DNA from: Toxotes chatareus
Lineage: Eukaryota > Chordata > Actinopteri > Toxotidae
DNA length: 64,000 bases
Direction: 5' to 3'
Assembly (NCBI GenBank): GCA_016801885.1
Contig: CM028898.1
Location: 6,029,177-6,093,176, forward strand
Position 1 is the first letter of the stretch; the number at the start of each line of letters is the position of its first letter. A program made the translations under genes and the position numbers. Of this stretch, positions 24,800 to 39,497 are shown piece after piece. The notes beneath the pieces are model-generated. The model made no database searches. It was not told the origin of the DNA and saw nothing but the letters and a program-made list of their open reading frames with translations.

Positions 24800-25400
24800 G
24801 AATTTGTGCAGAATGTCACAGCGGGGCTTTGACTTGGGACTTGGACCCAAATGCAATAACCCCCCAAGACAGGCTAGGAGTAACTTAAAGTCTTTTAATA
24901 AACCAAAAATCACTGGAAGTGTACGGGGCGAGGGAACAAAACTCAACTAAAAATCATCCACGAAGGAGAAAAACACTTAGGAACAAAACTAAACAAAAAT
25001 ACAAAAGTCTGAAATTATAAACAAAGGAAATCAAGTCCATGAGGGGGAAAATGCAAGGCACAGAAACATGAACAAACACAGGGACTTGACGTGGCACAGA
25101 CGAAGGCACAGACTCGGTTACAGACACAGACAAACTGACAAGAACACAGGGAAATGAGGAGACTTAAATACACAAGGCAATGGGCAACAGGTGAAACCAA
25201 TTAGGGCTGGGCAGACAATCACAAATGGAGGGAAACAAGACAAAGACAGGAAGTAGAACAAGACAAGATAAAAATGGGCCATGATTAAAAAAAAAAAAAT
25301 AGGAACTATTAACAAAACTTAAACTAAACAAGACTGAGAAGGTCCCAATGTCCACAAGAGTTCAAAACATAAAAGTGTTCAGAGAGTCATGACACAGAAA
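24800..25400. mobile_element. dispersed teleost repeat, family not assigned
   Basis: An A-rich block contains GACTTGGGACTTGGACCC near 24831, then AAATGAGGAGACTTAAATAC, then CAACAGGTGAAACCAATTAG, and finally AGTCATGACAC near 25385. This order is one I recognise from an abundant teleost repeat. It has no coding capacity and no clear terminal repeats here. Confidence 0.45.
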
Positions 25401-28400
25401 TAGGGGACAGATTTGAACTTTTTTTTTTTTAACTGTTCTTTGTATGGTGTTATCATATCTATAGGAAAGATAAAACTGTTAGAAAAATGTATTCATAGCC
25501 ATAGAAAAAAGAAAATCAGTGAACATGGACAGAATTTCAGACCCTTGCTTTTTGAGACTGTAAAAATAAGTTGCCCTGTTGTAACAGAAGTCCTTTGGTT
25601 GGACAACTTACGTAACCTGTCATTGTCTGATGAGCTCCTGTTCTCCTTCAAGCCTTGAAGGTTTTCACACTGACTGAACACTCAGACAATGGAGCTATGC
25701 CAGAGGAATTCTTCAGCTCTCAATGTATATTTGTACCGTAGGACTGCTATGTACGTCTTATCTGTTCTGTCTGAATTACTTGTGCAGCCACTGTATGTTG
25801 TGCTTTAGATATAATTCGTCATCATCATTTTATTGAGTTTTGCGTAAAGAAATGTGTGAAAGAATTATTTCAATCTTTTTTGTTCTTACCTGTACACTGT
25901 GAGAGTTGGTAGCACTGCACTGACTGTAGGGAGATAAGTTAACATGACACAGAAGCCATACCGAGTCCACTGTAACACTGTGAAAAAAAACACATTGTTG
26001 TCTTTCAGTCAGTATCAAAGCCCTCCATGCATGATTAGACACTTTGTATGAGTCCAAAAGGAGAAATTATTTTAAAAGTTGTCAGTCTGTGTTTGTCCTC
26101 CGTCTTGCTCCTTGATATTCACCATTCACCTTGGTAACATTCACGTGCCTTCATATGCAATACTGAAGTACTTGGTGGCTGTTTTGAAAGTGGCAGTTCT
26201 GTGGCACCAGGGTATGAAGGAACAGAAGCCAGCAGAAACAGCTACTTACTGAAAAACTACTGCATATAATTCAATAAAGAAGAGCATTTATGACATAGTG
26301 GACGAAGAAGCTGGGCTTTAGATTTCTTATTTGTGGATCTGACTAAAATTCAAGCAGTGAAATTGGTCTTTTACTGACATGTCAAGTCTCCAAATCTGGA
26401 CTGTGCTGCTAAGTTTAGACTGAATTCCGTTGAAATAGAATCAGAACCAGCTCCTGGAAAGTGTGTAAATCAGGATTTATACTCTGTCTAAACCTTGCAT
26501 AGGGACAGGTCTGTGCAGACCATTTCCTGTAACCTTCTGAAACCATCAACCAGACAGAATGTGACCTCCCAATGTGGCTGTTCAGAACAACTATAAACAC
26601 ATTTGATTTCCAATAAACTGGTTGTGAAAGACTGCAAAGCAGCCCTAAATAATGCACAGTGCATGTTCCTCTGACATAACCTGTAATCTACTACAAAATA
26701 ACACAGTTAGCTATAAATAAAAGTAATGGTGCATTAGCATCAATACTTAAGGTACCAAGCAAATTATCCAGATGTGCTAATGCTTTCAGGTTACACATTG
26801 TTTAATCCATCCCTAACACTTTTATGTTTTTGGTTTCAGCTAAACTAAGACATTTCTGTGGTTACATTTTCTTGCTAGCTAGTATTTTGACTGGTTGGTA
26901 TAAAGTGGACTTTTTTGCTCATATGGCAACTGCCATGGTTTCTCCACGTTTCTAGTATAATATGCATACATGAAAGCATACAGGATCATCTGTGGATCCC
27001 ATATTTTGCTCAAGGCAATTAAAATCAGAGCTGAAAACTCGTATAGGACAGAAAACTGAGAAGGGACACCGTGAGTTTAATGTGAACATATCCAGTGTCT
27101 TTCTGTCTGATCTCAGAGACACATGGTTATGTCTTTTCACCATCTGAATCCTCAAACTCACCCTGTATGATAGTAAAGAGAAGCAGAGGAGGAGAAAGAG
27201 GAGGAGGAGGGCAGGGCAGACAGACATATTCTCTGTAATGAGCCGGGTTGAGCCCGAGCCAGACCTGGACCAGACTTACTGCGGCTCTGTCCAGCTAATT
27301 ATGCAAGGCTGCAGACAACTCTGGCAGGCAGAGGGGGTACGGCAAAAGAAGAGAGGAGAAGATGAAATGAATGAAAGCGAGTGAATTGAAGGGAAGGGAA
27401 GATGGAGAAGAGACGGAACGGCTGACGTTCAGAGAAAGCAGAAGAAAAACAGGGATGTACAAGGGATGAGGACAGTAGCGGTGAGGGGAGACGTGCACAA
27501 AGACAGGATGAGAGGGAGCGGGGGAAGGGACGCAGCAGAAGGGCTGAGGTGTGTCCTTTGGCCGATGGTCAATTAGTGGTGGGGAGAGTAACAGGCCATA
27601 GCAATCTGTGTCTGCGGCTGCAGAGAGCTCTCAGCTTGTTTACTCTCCTACTGAAGGAGACAGCTGGGGCGCCTCCAACACTGAGGCTGAAGAACATCAT
27701 TAGGGGAAATATTAATGAGGAAAATGTGGGATGAAATATTTCTTGTATTTTATCGAGAGGAAACAATGGACACTGCTCTAGAATTAAACATCCAGTACTT
27801 GAAAAACCCATGTGTCTTAGTAAACTTCTCAGTGAGAACAGAATCATCCTGGTGTATTGTTTTGAATTATCTTAATTCCAGCAGCTTGTTAAAGGTTTAT
27901 TTAGGATTTTCAGGACACTACACATTGTAACATCCATCTGAACATGATGTGTGGCATCGATGAAGAGGTACTTGAGTTCATCTGACGGGGTGTAGTGTGC
28001 AGCAGACAAAAAATAATTGGGGATCGCTTTTCTTGCTTGTACTATTGGCTGCTTTCTTCTTTTGATCAAGAAATGTACCTCTGGCTTTCCATTGCAAGCT
28101 TACTGCCTATAAAATGTCACTGTAAGTAAATGTTAAAGCTTTGGGTAATTGTCAGACACTTGTTCACGTTCCAGCATTTTCTCTTTCAGGCCTTGAGTCA
28201 CACAGTGAAAGAGAAGAAGAAGAGAAGCCCCATTTTACTATTTTACTCCTGCAGGGCCAGTTTACGCGTTCTTGGCCAATCTCTATTGAGGGCAGGCTGA
28301 TGTGGGCAGACGTACGGTTTGCACCATCCTCTGCCCAGCATTCCTCTGTTTGTTTGCACCTCCATTAAGGACATGTAGTCTGGCCATTGTGCGTTTGTGT

Positions 28401-31320
28401 GTCTGGCTGGCTAGCCGGCTGGCATGGGCTGGGCAAAAGAGATGTGTGGGCAGAATGCTAACTCTGCTTCATTGTCAAGTAGTAGCAAAGCATGTGAAGG
28501 TGTGTGTCTGTGTGTGCAAAGACTGTTGCCATGTTTGAGGACACCAAGCTCAAGATGTTCATCGGGTTTCTTAGAAAAATGGCATTACATTGATCTGATA
28601 TTGCACCAAGTAACTGCTCCTTCTTTCTACAAAGCAGCAAGGGCCTGTGTTGTACCACTATGCTTGTCTCGCTGTGGTTTGTGTGGAAGCCCATTTAATG
28701 GATAAAAGAAGCAAGCACAAATGAGGCAATGACAAATAAACCTTCTCAAGCTTTTCGGGAAGAGATGAAAGGATGTCAGCGGGCTATATGAGAGAAACTG
28801 TTGACAAAAACCTGCATAAGTAAAAGGAGATAGACAATCGCAAGTGAAGGGGGTACAGTGATATGTCTGGGAAATGACAGGCCTTTATTCTGGCTTTGGG
28901 AAAAGGAGTGCAACTCATTAAACGTACCTCGTAACAGTAAAGTGGTGTGAATAAAAACACAGTAATCTTTGTGTTTATTTGCAGCTTCACTGAATGCAAC
29001 TGCATACATTTAAATTTGGGACGAGAAATAGCACATAGTTTTTACAGTAGAAGACTGGACAAGGAAGAAATCTTTGAACTTTCTGTTCAGCGGTACAGTA
29101 CTCTTACTTGTTGAAACACAGCACATTTCATTTTCTCGATTTCCTGTCAGCAAACAAAGGGGAGACCTCTTTTGTCAAAGCTCTGGTTCCTCCGCTACAC
29201 CCCTTCTGTGCTTCCCTGTGATTAGGTTCAGAGCACATCATGGGGGTGAGGGGCGTGAAATCATTTGTGGTTGTAATTATGGGCTCCCCTCTCCAGAGTA
29301 ATCATGAGCTATTAAAAACCACCCTCAGCTCAGCCTCCCCCAACAATGCCAGTTAACATCTATGTTCCTCCGGGAGGCTGCAGGGAAGAGGCCAACTACC
29401 CGCAAACTGCAGTGGGCACAGAGCGGTGTGTGTGTGTGTGTGTGTGTGTGTAATGTATCTGTGCAGCCAGCACATGCTTCTGCCATTTGTGTGCATGGAA
29501 AGGCCTAAAGTAATACAGAAACTTTAAACAAAAATTTCAGTGAAATGCTAACAGGTAAAAGTAAAGTCACATTACATTTGCTGAAGTGACAAAGCCGTCA
29601 CGTTAGCTTTGGCTGAATTTTGGACTGTGGACTTTAGCCATCTCATATGGCATGAGTATTGTTAGACTTGAGAAAAAAATGTACAGGCGTTAGCTAAAAA
29701 TTTTCCTTTAGCAATGTTACAAACCATCTAAATTTATTACTTAAAAACTAATTAAGGATTATGTGCTGTAGCAGGAAATGGGGTCAGTGTTGTCTCTCTA
29801 CCCTTCACTCCCTTCCCCTCTCTGTCAGTTTCATAGGCTTTGTCCCATCGCTCGTAGCACCCAGGTTGAATGAACACAATCCCATTATCAGTGACAGTCA
29901 ATTAAGCATCTAAATGCCAGATTTTGAATGCTTGATGCTGCGACACAGAGGGCAATTAAACATCTTTGGCCAGAGACTGGTTGGTCCATCCAAGCCAGGG
30001 AGGGGAAGAATTATGGTAATGACAGCTGAATGAATATATGTGGGATGTAATATTGAAGTCCTTCTGTAGCTGTAAAACCAGAGACATAGAGGGAAAGGGT
30101 GACGGACATGATCGAATAATCTGCTTCACTACAGGAGGATAAACCTTTGTAGTGTGGCCTTCATTTAGTGATACGGCAGCATAAGAATTAAAATTACATT
30201 ATTTGCTATATCGGCATGAGTGGCCAAAGAGAGAGCTGGAGGTGACAGAGAGTTGCTGCTATGTTGAAGTTTTCATTTATACGTCATTTATACAAAAGCA
30301 TTTTCTCAAAGTTCAGTTTTCTTTTCCCACCCTTCAACTTTTGAGAAGCATGTTTTTCAAAATTACACCTGCTGCCAATGATGAAAAATGCACAGCAAAG
30401 TGTGTGGATAGAAAAAGTTGGTCATTTTGTCAGTATGCTCCCGGCCGTAGTGAAACACACGAGAGAGAGTTGCATCTCACAAGGTGGTCTCACTGTCCAC
30501 AAAAACGGCCCCACAGCAAACAACACAAGTAGAAAAGCAGAGAACAGAAAGAAGACACAGGAATACAAGACTGAGAAGAAAGGGAAAAGGTCATATCAGC
30601 CATCCTTGGATCTGACTGTATGTGTGTGTGTGTTTGCTTTATTGAGAGGGAACTCTGGTGAAAATTTCTATCACATTGTACTGACGCAGCAGGGAGTGAG
30701 ACAACGGAGAGGAGGAGAAAGGGGCTGAGTGAAAACGAGAAAAGAAAAAGAGTGAGAGGAGGAGTGTTTGTTCTTTTTCTTCCCTCCTCTAGTCCGTCTT
30801 TTCCCTCCCGTTTTGTTCATTCAGCAGTGTTTGTGCTTCTGCATGTGTGTGTGTGTGTGTCTGTGTGTATACACACTCACTGGCACACTTGAATCTTTTA
30901 CTGATTACCTCACACACGTCACGTCTTTCTGGAGGGCTTTTAACGGCGGAGGATTATCAGGCAGCCAGAGCCTTTTAACCCTTTCTGTGCCCTCCCTGCG
31001 CCAAAGCAGGCAGCTGACACATGCTCCCATTATGTTTCCGTCCATAAAGGTTGCAATATGCAACAGTGTGTTTAACTTTATAACAAATAAATACAAGGAT
31101 ATCATGTGACATAATGCAGCCAGAGGGCCAGAACACCTTCTGAATGTATAGTGGCCTATAACCCCTCATGCCCCCCCCTCATAGAATAGCGAATGGTTTT
31201 ACCTGGGCTTTATGGAGGTTTGTGTTAGCGTCAGAAAGGGAGTCAACTATATCTGTGTAGTGCTAAGGACAGGGTGGTGGTATAGTGTATGAAATGATCG
31301 AACTGAAGTCTCATAAAGGT
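25401..31320. other. foxj1-rhbdf1 intergenic region, part 3
   Basis: No gene is recognised. It holds (GT)n at 29425-29452 and GA-rich stretches at 27180-27540. Unique, non-repetitive blocks such as 27540-27730 (with CATTAGGGGAAATATTAATGA) and 29240-29350 look like candidate conserved non-coding elements. Confidence 0.45.
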
Positions 31321-31438
31321 AGATGCTTGGGGCCCGTCTGCTAGCTTACATGTGTGCCATCTCTGAGGTGGTCGAGTGTTCGTCTCCTCTCCCTCCCTTC
31401 CCTCCTCATGTTTTCCTCTGTTTTATGTGTGTGTCCAG

Positions 31439-31595
31439 CCCATCCTCTTCCATTGAAACCCCCGTTTACCATGACAATGGAGCCCTGCCGAGACCCTCTC
31501 CCATGTACAGCCCTGACCACCGCTGGCTGCTGGCAGGGGCCCATTCACTGTTGCAACCCACCCCACACTATAAAGAGCCTGGCAGGACCGACTAA
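31439..31595 (+). other. candidate terminal coding exon of an unidentified gene
   Basis: A long pyrimidine tract (31375-31425) and GTGTGTCCAG acceptor precede a frame of about 51 codons. It reads SIETPVYHDNGALPRPSP, then MYSPDHRWLLAGAHSLL, then HYKEPGRTD and TAA at 31593-31595. Codon third positions are mostly C or G. AATAAA at 31816-31821 could end the transcript. I do not recognise the protein and found no upstream exon that clearly splices to it, and a chance frame of this length is possible. Confidence 0.25.
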
Positions 31596-31829
31596 GCCCC
31601 CCTGTAAACGGCCAACATCACGCCTGTTGTGTCTACCGCATATACTACCAGGGGAAGGAGGCAGGATGGTAGAGCTGTTGAGTTTATGTACTTGGTTTTG
31701 TCAGGGGTGAAAGAGGAGGGGTTGGGTTTTATGTACCCAATAGGATGGAGCTGCAGTTTGAATGGACAGGAAAACTGTTAAGTACAAATTGTTCTGTGTT
31801 TAACTTGAGAGGAAGAATAAAGCAAAGGG

Positions 31830-34800
31830 TGATTATGACCAGATTGTTTCAAGACCAGACATGGTAATGACAGGCTGAGTGCAACGAGCCAGCTTATGTC
31901 CACAAATGTTCTATCCCTGTCTGAACAACACACAGCTATTTATAATAGAATTCACAATCATTATATTTATGTTCATTTATATTTTCTTATTCAAAAAATG
32001 AAGACAGCTCAAATTTCAGTTTGACTCACAATTTCAAGTAAAAGGAGATTAACTATTTGAACTGTAATGATAACCCACCATCCCCAAAGATTCTGGAGGT
32101 GATTCTGTCTTGCACTGATTGCCAAATTAGGAAAAATACAAAAACCAAAAACAAAACCACACAAAAAAAGGTGCCACAAAATGTTGCCCTCTTCTCCTTG
32201 ATGATCGCTGGAGGTCAGACGGGTTAGCAGGCAACCGTAGCCTCTTTAGCAGAAGCCACACATGATTGGCCTCGTCTGAAGAGCTGCATTCTCTCCAAAA
32301 TCAGTAATTTAGTTGTGGGGCATTTACAAGGTCTCCATTTGATTGGACGAGAGGTTGTGTTTGTGTGTATGAATGTGTGTGTGTGTGTGTGTTTGCGTGT
32401 ATGAATGTGTGTGTGTGTGTGTGTGTGCATGCCTCAGACCTTGGGAGGGCTGGCTGTGCAAGCCCAAGCTTGCCCCGACGATGCCACAAAGCCTGTCAGA
32501 AATGAGAGATGATGGCAGCACAGAGCCCGAGAAGCAAAGGGAGGACAGTTGCCAGTAATTCTTATAAGAACAAACACACACCCAACCGTTGCACAAAAGC
32601 TGTGTTACGTGATACGGCCACGCTTATTGGCATTTTTGTCTGTTAAAAAATCTGCGTCTTTGTTGCTCCATTGCACAGAGGGAGAAAGAGAGAGAGGAGG
32701 AAACAAAGAGTGAGGTGCTTATCTTGAGGAAGAGCTGCATCCAAGCACTATTGACGCAGGTGACCCACAGTAAACAGATCGGAGAGTTTAAGATTAAACA
32801 GCCGACAAGTACAGGTGTGTACAGTACATGACAAAGTGTGTGTGTGTTCTCTCTACCTCACCCCTCACAAAAGACACATGATAAAACAACAAACTAAAGT
32901 GGAGTTTACAGATGTCTAGCAATGAGAGGAAAGAGCATGCTGTTGATTTAACCTTAATCCTTTTAAAGGTATTGACAGAAGCTGTTGTGGAGGTAGTGAT
33001 CTGTTGGAGGGCGTGCGTGGAATTTTCCACTGGTTTCACCCAACAAATATAAGTCTTGTCCTCTCGTACCCGTTCTTCAACGGACCGTTAGACACTTGAA
33101 ACTGTTTCCTCTCAGTTATCAGAGGATGATTAGCTGATTGCCGAAGTTCAGGATCAATTTGTAAACTCCCGGTGAAATGGCTTTTTCACAAAGGAAGGAG
33201 ACCAATCAATACTGTAGCCCATCAAAAGGAGAATTTTCAAGCAAGTTTCAGAAATAGAAAGTCAGGGAGAAAATTGCACTTTTTATGGACATTGATGATA
33301 GTGTTTAGTCTGGCCTCATCTTATGGCGCGTGGTGCCTTCCTGAGACACTGATTTGGTTGTCAAATTGTATCTCGGACAGGGGAGGCTCTGATTTGCTAC
33401 CCCGGAGAAATAATGGAGGAAGATGAGGAACAAGAGACATGGGATGTTAAGACATTTGGAGAACTGGAATTGAGATGATTGAGGTTGATTTGCATTGTGA
33501 TCAGACACGGTGACTGCTCTCTCTTTGCATAAATTTGTTATACATCTAATAGTGGCAAACATACAGTATCCGATTTTTGGAAGTCTTCGAATCAGAACCT
33601 ATTTCACGGTTGTCTTGTTGCAGAAAACGCTGATGATTGACCAACAAAAAAGTCCCTCCTCAGCCACGCTCAGGGAAGTGGAACACCATGTCCTGCTGTG
33701 AGACGTGATGGTTTATAGAACTTGAAGTTAATATAATTTAGTTTTAGTTGGAGGGATTTGTTCGAATGCGTGTGTTTGCATATTTGCGTTAATTAATATG
33801 TTGAAGAGGGGAAGGCATGTCATGCTACATTCATTGCAGCCCAGTGGAGTTTTATTTGAACAATATCTCCTGGAGTTTCATTAGGTCATGTTGAGAACTA
33901 CCCCCCGAACAAATTCGGGTGGTAACCATGAAGAGACATCAAGGAATGTGAGCATGTTTGTTCTTGAAAGCGAGCAGTTAGTTTGGAGTAAGCTCTTCAT
34001 CAAGCTCCCTGTCACCACCAGTTCTCTTTATGATTGTTCATGTTGTATGCCAATATACCCGAGTATGCAGTCTCAATGGCTAGAAGATGGCTGCCCAAGC
34101 ACGAAACACTTAAGATGTCAAAAGTAAAAGAGCTCATAATTCTTCTGTATACATGTTCTACTATAATCATATTATTATAAGTGGTGCTTTGATATGGAAG
34201 TTGCATTTCCTGTTGTAGTTTGTTGAGGTGCAGCTCATTTTTACTACGGCGTTTTAAATACAGTTGAGTATAACAACGCAACACATTTTCTACACTGCGT
34301 ATTTTGTTTGTAAAATCTTAATCAGCAAACTGGTAACTGAAGCTGAAAGAAATATATCTGAGTAAAAATGCAATACTTCTGTGTGAATTTTAGGAGGAAT
34401 ATAAAGTAGCATGAAACAGAAATACTCAAATATGAGAACTCAGGACCTGAGAAGGTTTGAGTTGTAATATTCCAGCACTGGTTATAAAATATTAGAAGTG
34501 CCTTGTTACGTGACCTCTCACTGTCACGTGGGATGACAGGTGAACAAAACTGTAAATTACCTATTTGGGAGTCTTAAGTTTTTTTGTTTATTTTTTGTAG
34601 AAGCAAGATCAAGTTTCAAAGACAAACCACCTGCACAGTAATTATGATTTCAGCTTTACTGTGTGTGCGTATGTCCTTCTCATCCACCTATGCTGAGTCA
34701 TAATGGCCCATCACACCACCTCGATTGACTGGTAACAGCCAGTGGCCGCCCCTCGGTTCAGACAGGCCCAGACTTGCCTTGTACAATGATTAGTCCTGCT

Positions 34801-37800
34801 TGTCTTACACCGGACACAATGGCCCCATCCTTACAGCTATGCATCCCTATTGACCCATCTCTAACTTGGAACAGAATGAAATGAAGAGAGGGGAACCAGA
34901 CCATCTCATTAAGAACAATAAGAGAGGTGCAATGTGGGAGAGCCGCATTCCACCGACAACTGTGCTCATTCAGTTTCCCCTCACACTGTAAAACCTATAT
35001 GTTTTAAGTGGGATCATGTTATATTAAAAGGTAGTTGGACTTGCTCTGAGAATGAAAGTGCTACCTACTTAAAGCTATCTGACTTTAGTCTACTTCTGCA
35101 AAAATACTAGAACTAGAAAGTTCTTTTGTTTTTAAATGAGTCAGATTCCTCCTCAAGTATTCAGAAAAGTGACACTTGATTCTAGAAATTCTTGAAACAA
35201 GCGGATTTTGCCTTAATCTGGGAGGAAATAGATTGTATGGAAGGTTTTCCATACAAGAGTCTTGTCTTTCAGCGCAGATCAATTATATAAACTAAATTCT
35301 ACAGGGGGCCTAACACCGATCCCTGAAGCACACCCACTGTATACTTCAGTGTTACTGGACAGTGCATCATTAACTTTAACAAACTTGGCTCACCTGCTCG
35401 GGGGCAGGCTGAAGTGTGAACCTCACACTTCTTTCATCGGATCTGTTCTTTCTTAACCTTCACCTTGTTTATGCCCTCTCTCTCTTCCTCTCTTTTTTTT
35501 GTTTGTTTTTTCGACATTCTCTTCTTCTCCTTCCTCTCCAGGTCCCATGTGTGCCGTGTGAATATCAGATAACAGTTCCATGAAAATGAATCCAGTGAGA
35601 CGTAACCCACTCAGAGACAGGAGGAGGGGAGGGGGGAGGTCGTGTGCACTCACATACACAGTCTGAGAGAGAGAAAGAGAGAATTACTAACCATCAGAGG
35701 GATTCTGAGAGGGCATTGAGGGAAAGAGTATTGTTAGAGTGATCGCTAATGAGGTGTGTGCGTGTAGGTGCACCTGTGTGTGTGTGTGTGTGTGTGTAAT
35801 TAGTTACCGGGAGCCAATGAGTGGATGATAAGAGCAGGTCTTCAGGGCGGCTGGAGGACACACGGTAAGGAAGAGGAGGATTGTTCTCTGGAGATGACAG
35901 GGAAATGTGTGTGTGTGTGTGTGCTGGGGGGTGAGTTGGGGGTTGGGGGTGTGCTCAGGAAGTAAATCATATTACAGTACTATATAAGATCCAGTTATTT
36001 CCGCTGGCTCTTTCCCCTTGTTGATGCACAATCTCCAGAGTTCAGTGTAACGTGATGTTGGGATTGCATACGACTCTCTCTATGATACCTACTTCATGTC
36101 AAACAAAGGCAGCACATCCAGACAAAGCATCTTCGCTCAAGATGTATGTGCTTCTCAAAATGGTGTCTTTCTTGGGTTGAAAGCGCTCATGTGTTGTGAG
36201 GAAGAGATACTCAATAGTTCCTTTCATGGTGTCTAATTGGAAGCTCATGGACTTAAGATGGAAGCAAAATGCAAATGAACTGCTACTGAACTCACTGGAA
36301 CATAAGATGGAACTTTAATGATCTGCTTCTCTGAGGGGAAAACAGGGTTAGAGAAACAGTATCAAACTCAAAAAATGTGCAACAACCAAACAGGGCTTAC
36401 TTACACTATGCATACTCAGCTACTAATTTCAACCCTATTTACAATGAGTAAATTTCAAGGATGGAGCAGGGCTTTGTTTGCCCTTATTAATAAATATAGA
36501 ACATTACATCAAGTTGCATCAGTTTATTTCTTTGTAATTATGTTGTATGCATGTGAAGTGGGGAGGTTAAAAAAAATCTGTCTATTGAAAAAGTAACACC
36601 TGAGTAAACTCTATAAGTTAAAATGACAACCTGTATTAATGTGGCCTATGAGGAGCTTGGAAGATACCGATATGTGCTTCAGTTAAAAAGAGATTTACTG
36701 ACCTCTGGGGGAGGCTGCTAGAAAGTAAAATAAAAACTAAATTCAGTCAGATAATGTAGGAGTGTTTGATTAACATTCATATCTCTGGTAAATGTGGATC
36801 AAACAGAGAGAACGATGAGATTTATCTCTTATCTGAAATGTTTTCACAGAGTAACTCGCTGGTTGGTTTGGTGCATGCATGTCCAGTTAACCTCCCCACC
36901 AGCAGCACACAATCACTTCCCTGACCTTTTCTATGGGAACCAAGGAGTAATAACTTTAACCCTAACCCTAACCTGGTAAGTACTGAATTCAAAAATTAAG
37001 TGCTGCCTCACACAGAAATGGCAAAGTCAGCTCTAGAGAATGTTAGCATGTGATCTTTCATGCAGAATTTGTACTGCATTTTATGAGGATTAAAGAATAA
37101 ATAATAGTGAGTAATAACAGAAAGTAAAAACTACTATTTAAAATGTCCCACAGAAAAATGTTTAAAGAAAGTCCAGTGGAGAAAATGCAGAGTGATAGAT
37201 AGAGTTATAAAAGCTAGTGGAACATGAGCATGTCATGTCAAGACTCGCAGCTGGATAATCCAGAAATTTATCGTCACTTCATTCCTGTCCAGTGCCATTG
37301 TTTTGTCATTTTTGTATTGCATTTATTGTTTGCTCTCCATACCATGCAGCGATGGTCTTGAGACAATAAAATCTGACAGTAAATTTTAAAAAAAGGATGA
37401 ATGGTAGCAATGTTCAAAATGAGTTGAGCAGTATGAAGTTAAATTGTAATTCCTCTCTTTTTCCAGATAAATGAATGAAAATATAAAAATGATGTTGATG
37501 TTTAAGTCACTAGACTTAAACACTACAGTGAAAACACAGACAAGCAGGAGGAGTTTTTTTTTTTCCACTGTCAGTCCAGGTGGTTTATAGGACCATGTGG
37601 TTTGAGGGGGGAGGGGGCTATAACATTACTCTCCATCAACTCTGCCATAGGTGGGATCATCAGACAGGTGTGTGCTAGGCCTTACCTTCCCCCTCCCCTG
37701 TCACTCTCTTACACACACACACACACACACACAGATAAACACAAACACCCCTCCCCCCTCTTGGTTGGCCTCCTTCACCCAATGGCCTGGGTGCTAAGTC

Positions 37801-37955
37801 TGAGGAGTGTGTGTGTATTTGTGTGTATGTGTGTGTGTGTTTCTTGGCTGATCCATGCACAATGAAGAGAGAGGGTCTGTCAGTGGCCACCTGTTGGCCA
37901 GCTGTCAGGGTCCCATTTCAGGGTCACCGTTCTTGGCAGACACAACAGCAGCTAC

Positions 37956-38005
<50 letters not shown>

Positions 38006-39040
38006 TCTATTCTTCTCAGCCTTCAGCCTTTTGTATTTTCTCTCTTCTATCCTGTTTACTGCAAATACCTGCCTGACTTAATTTTCTTCCTAAAAAACAA
38101 CCATTCATTAAACGATGAGGTAAGTTGAGGGGGGGGGGTAGTATCTAAGGGGTATCTAAATGTGTCTTGTTTGATGCTGATCAATGGCTCGTAGATACCA
38201 TCCTCTTCATGTCACATTACCATCTCTATAGGAGCCGTGATGGAGAGTTGGGGGGGTGGGGGTTGGAAAAACTAAATGATGAATGAGTGATAGAAATAGG
38301 GAGGCACAAAATGGACGGGAGGATGAGGACGTGACGGGAGTTGGATTGGAGAAGGGAGAAGTGTGTGGAGGTGGGAGGAGAGGGCAGAGATAATTTCTTA
38401 TGAGGAGTCTGCGGGGGATGGGGGAGGCAGTGAGTGGGGGGTTTAATGGCTTTGGGTGCTGCCTCTATTAAGCCAAGCAGCCACATGACAGAATAAGATG
38501 AGTCCTGAGATGATTTTTCAGGATCTGTATGTTGGCAGGGTCATTAATTTGTCACTATTAGCTGCACCACCAGCTTTTATAGTGACAAAAAAAGAGAAAG
38601 AGGAGGGGGACAGAGAATATTGGCTCACATATGTGTAATTTACGATATTCAGACCTTGCTTAAAGCTGCTGTAATAAACATTTCTACAATGAAAATAAAT
38701 CATATGACAATGTGGACAATGTGAAAGGGGTCGCTCAAAGTGGAAATGTCACCTGACTGCAGTTCCCCTACAGTCAGCTCTACAGTGCATTGTAGGGCCT
38801 TTCAGCTCATTGTTTTGGGGTCTTGTCAGAAACGTTTCTGTTTTGATTGACTCTCACAGCTCTCATAGCTGTTCACTGCCTGCCCAACACCAGATAAGAG
38901 ACAAAGTTAATTTCTAGCTGGCGAACATAGTGGAACATCTGGAAGCTTAAGAGCTAAATATTTCCTTTTGGAGCTGATGAAGACTAAAAAAAAAAAAAAA
39001 AAAAAAGAGATAAAAGGGGAGTTAAGATTGAAAATGCATT
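31830..39040. other. foxj1-rhbdf1 intergenic region, part 4
   Basis: No gene is recognised. It contains (GT)n tracts at 32378-32427 and 35776-35798, a (CTAT)n tract at 37956-38005, poly(A) at 38988-39006, and a telomere-like CCCTAACCCTAACC stretch at 36959-36973. A poorly preserved dispersed repeat probably lies at about 34990-35230. Confidence 0.5.
37956..38005 (+). repeat. (CTAT)n microsatellite
   Basis: Twelve or so tandem CTAT tetranucleotides, ending CTATTCTATTC. Confidence 0.95.
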
Positions 39041-39179
39041 TGCCAGGTCACCAGAAACACAACCCCAAATAAATGCTAATATTGACATTATTGCTGTGCT
39101 AATATCTGCTGCATGTGTAAATAGGAAACTGTGTGCAAACAAGATTGTCATATAAACTGAAGTCTATATGCTAAATATG

Positions 39180-39497
39180 TAGCCAGTGAGCTCAGCTTAT
39201 CACAAAGACTATAAATAAGGGGAATCAGCTAAGGCTGGCTCTGTCCAAAGCTAAGAATCAACATACCAGAATCTGTAAAGCTCATTAATTAATACATTAT
39301 GTCTTGTTTGTTTAATTTGCACATTAACAAAAATGTAAAAAACAAAGTTTTCTGTGCCTATAGCTTAGCTAACCTGTGCTGGCAGTAGCCTCATATTTAG
39401 CAAACACTACAGACATGATAGTGGTATCAATCTTCTCATTTAAATCTCTGCAAGGAGGAGAATACGTGTATTTCCCAAAATGTCAAACTATCCCTGC
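39180..39497. mobile_element. foldback-type teleost element, copy related to 52090-52400
   Basis: AAAGCTCATTAATTAATACA at 39277 parallels AAAGCTCACTAATTAACATG at 52286, and CTTGTTTGTTTAAT matches CTTATTTATTTAAT. The right end, TTTCCCAAAATGTCAAACTA, is the reverse complement of the usual left terminus of this family. The left terminal repeat is not recognisable here, so the copy looks truncated or rearranged. Confidence 0.5.
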
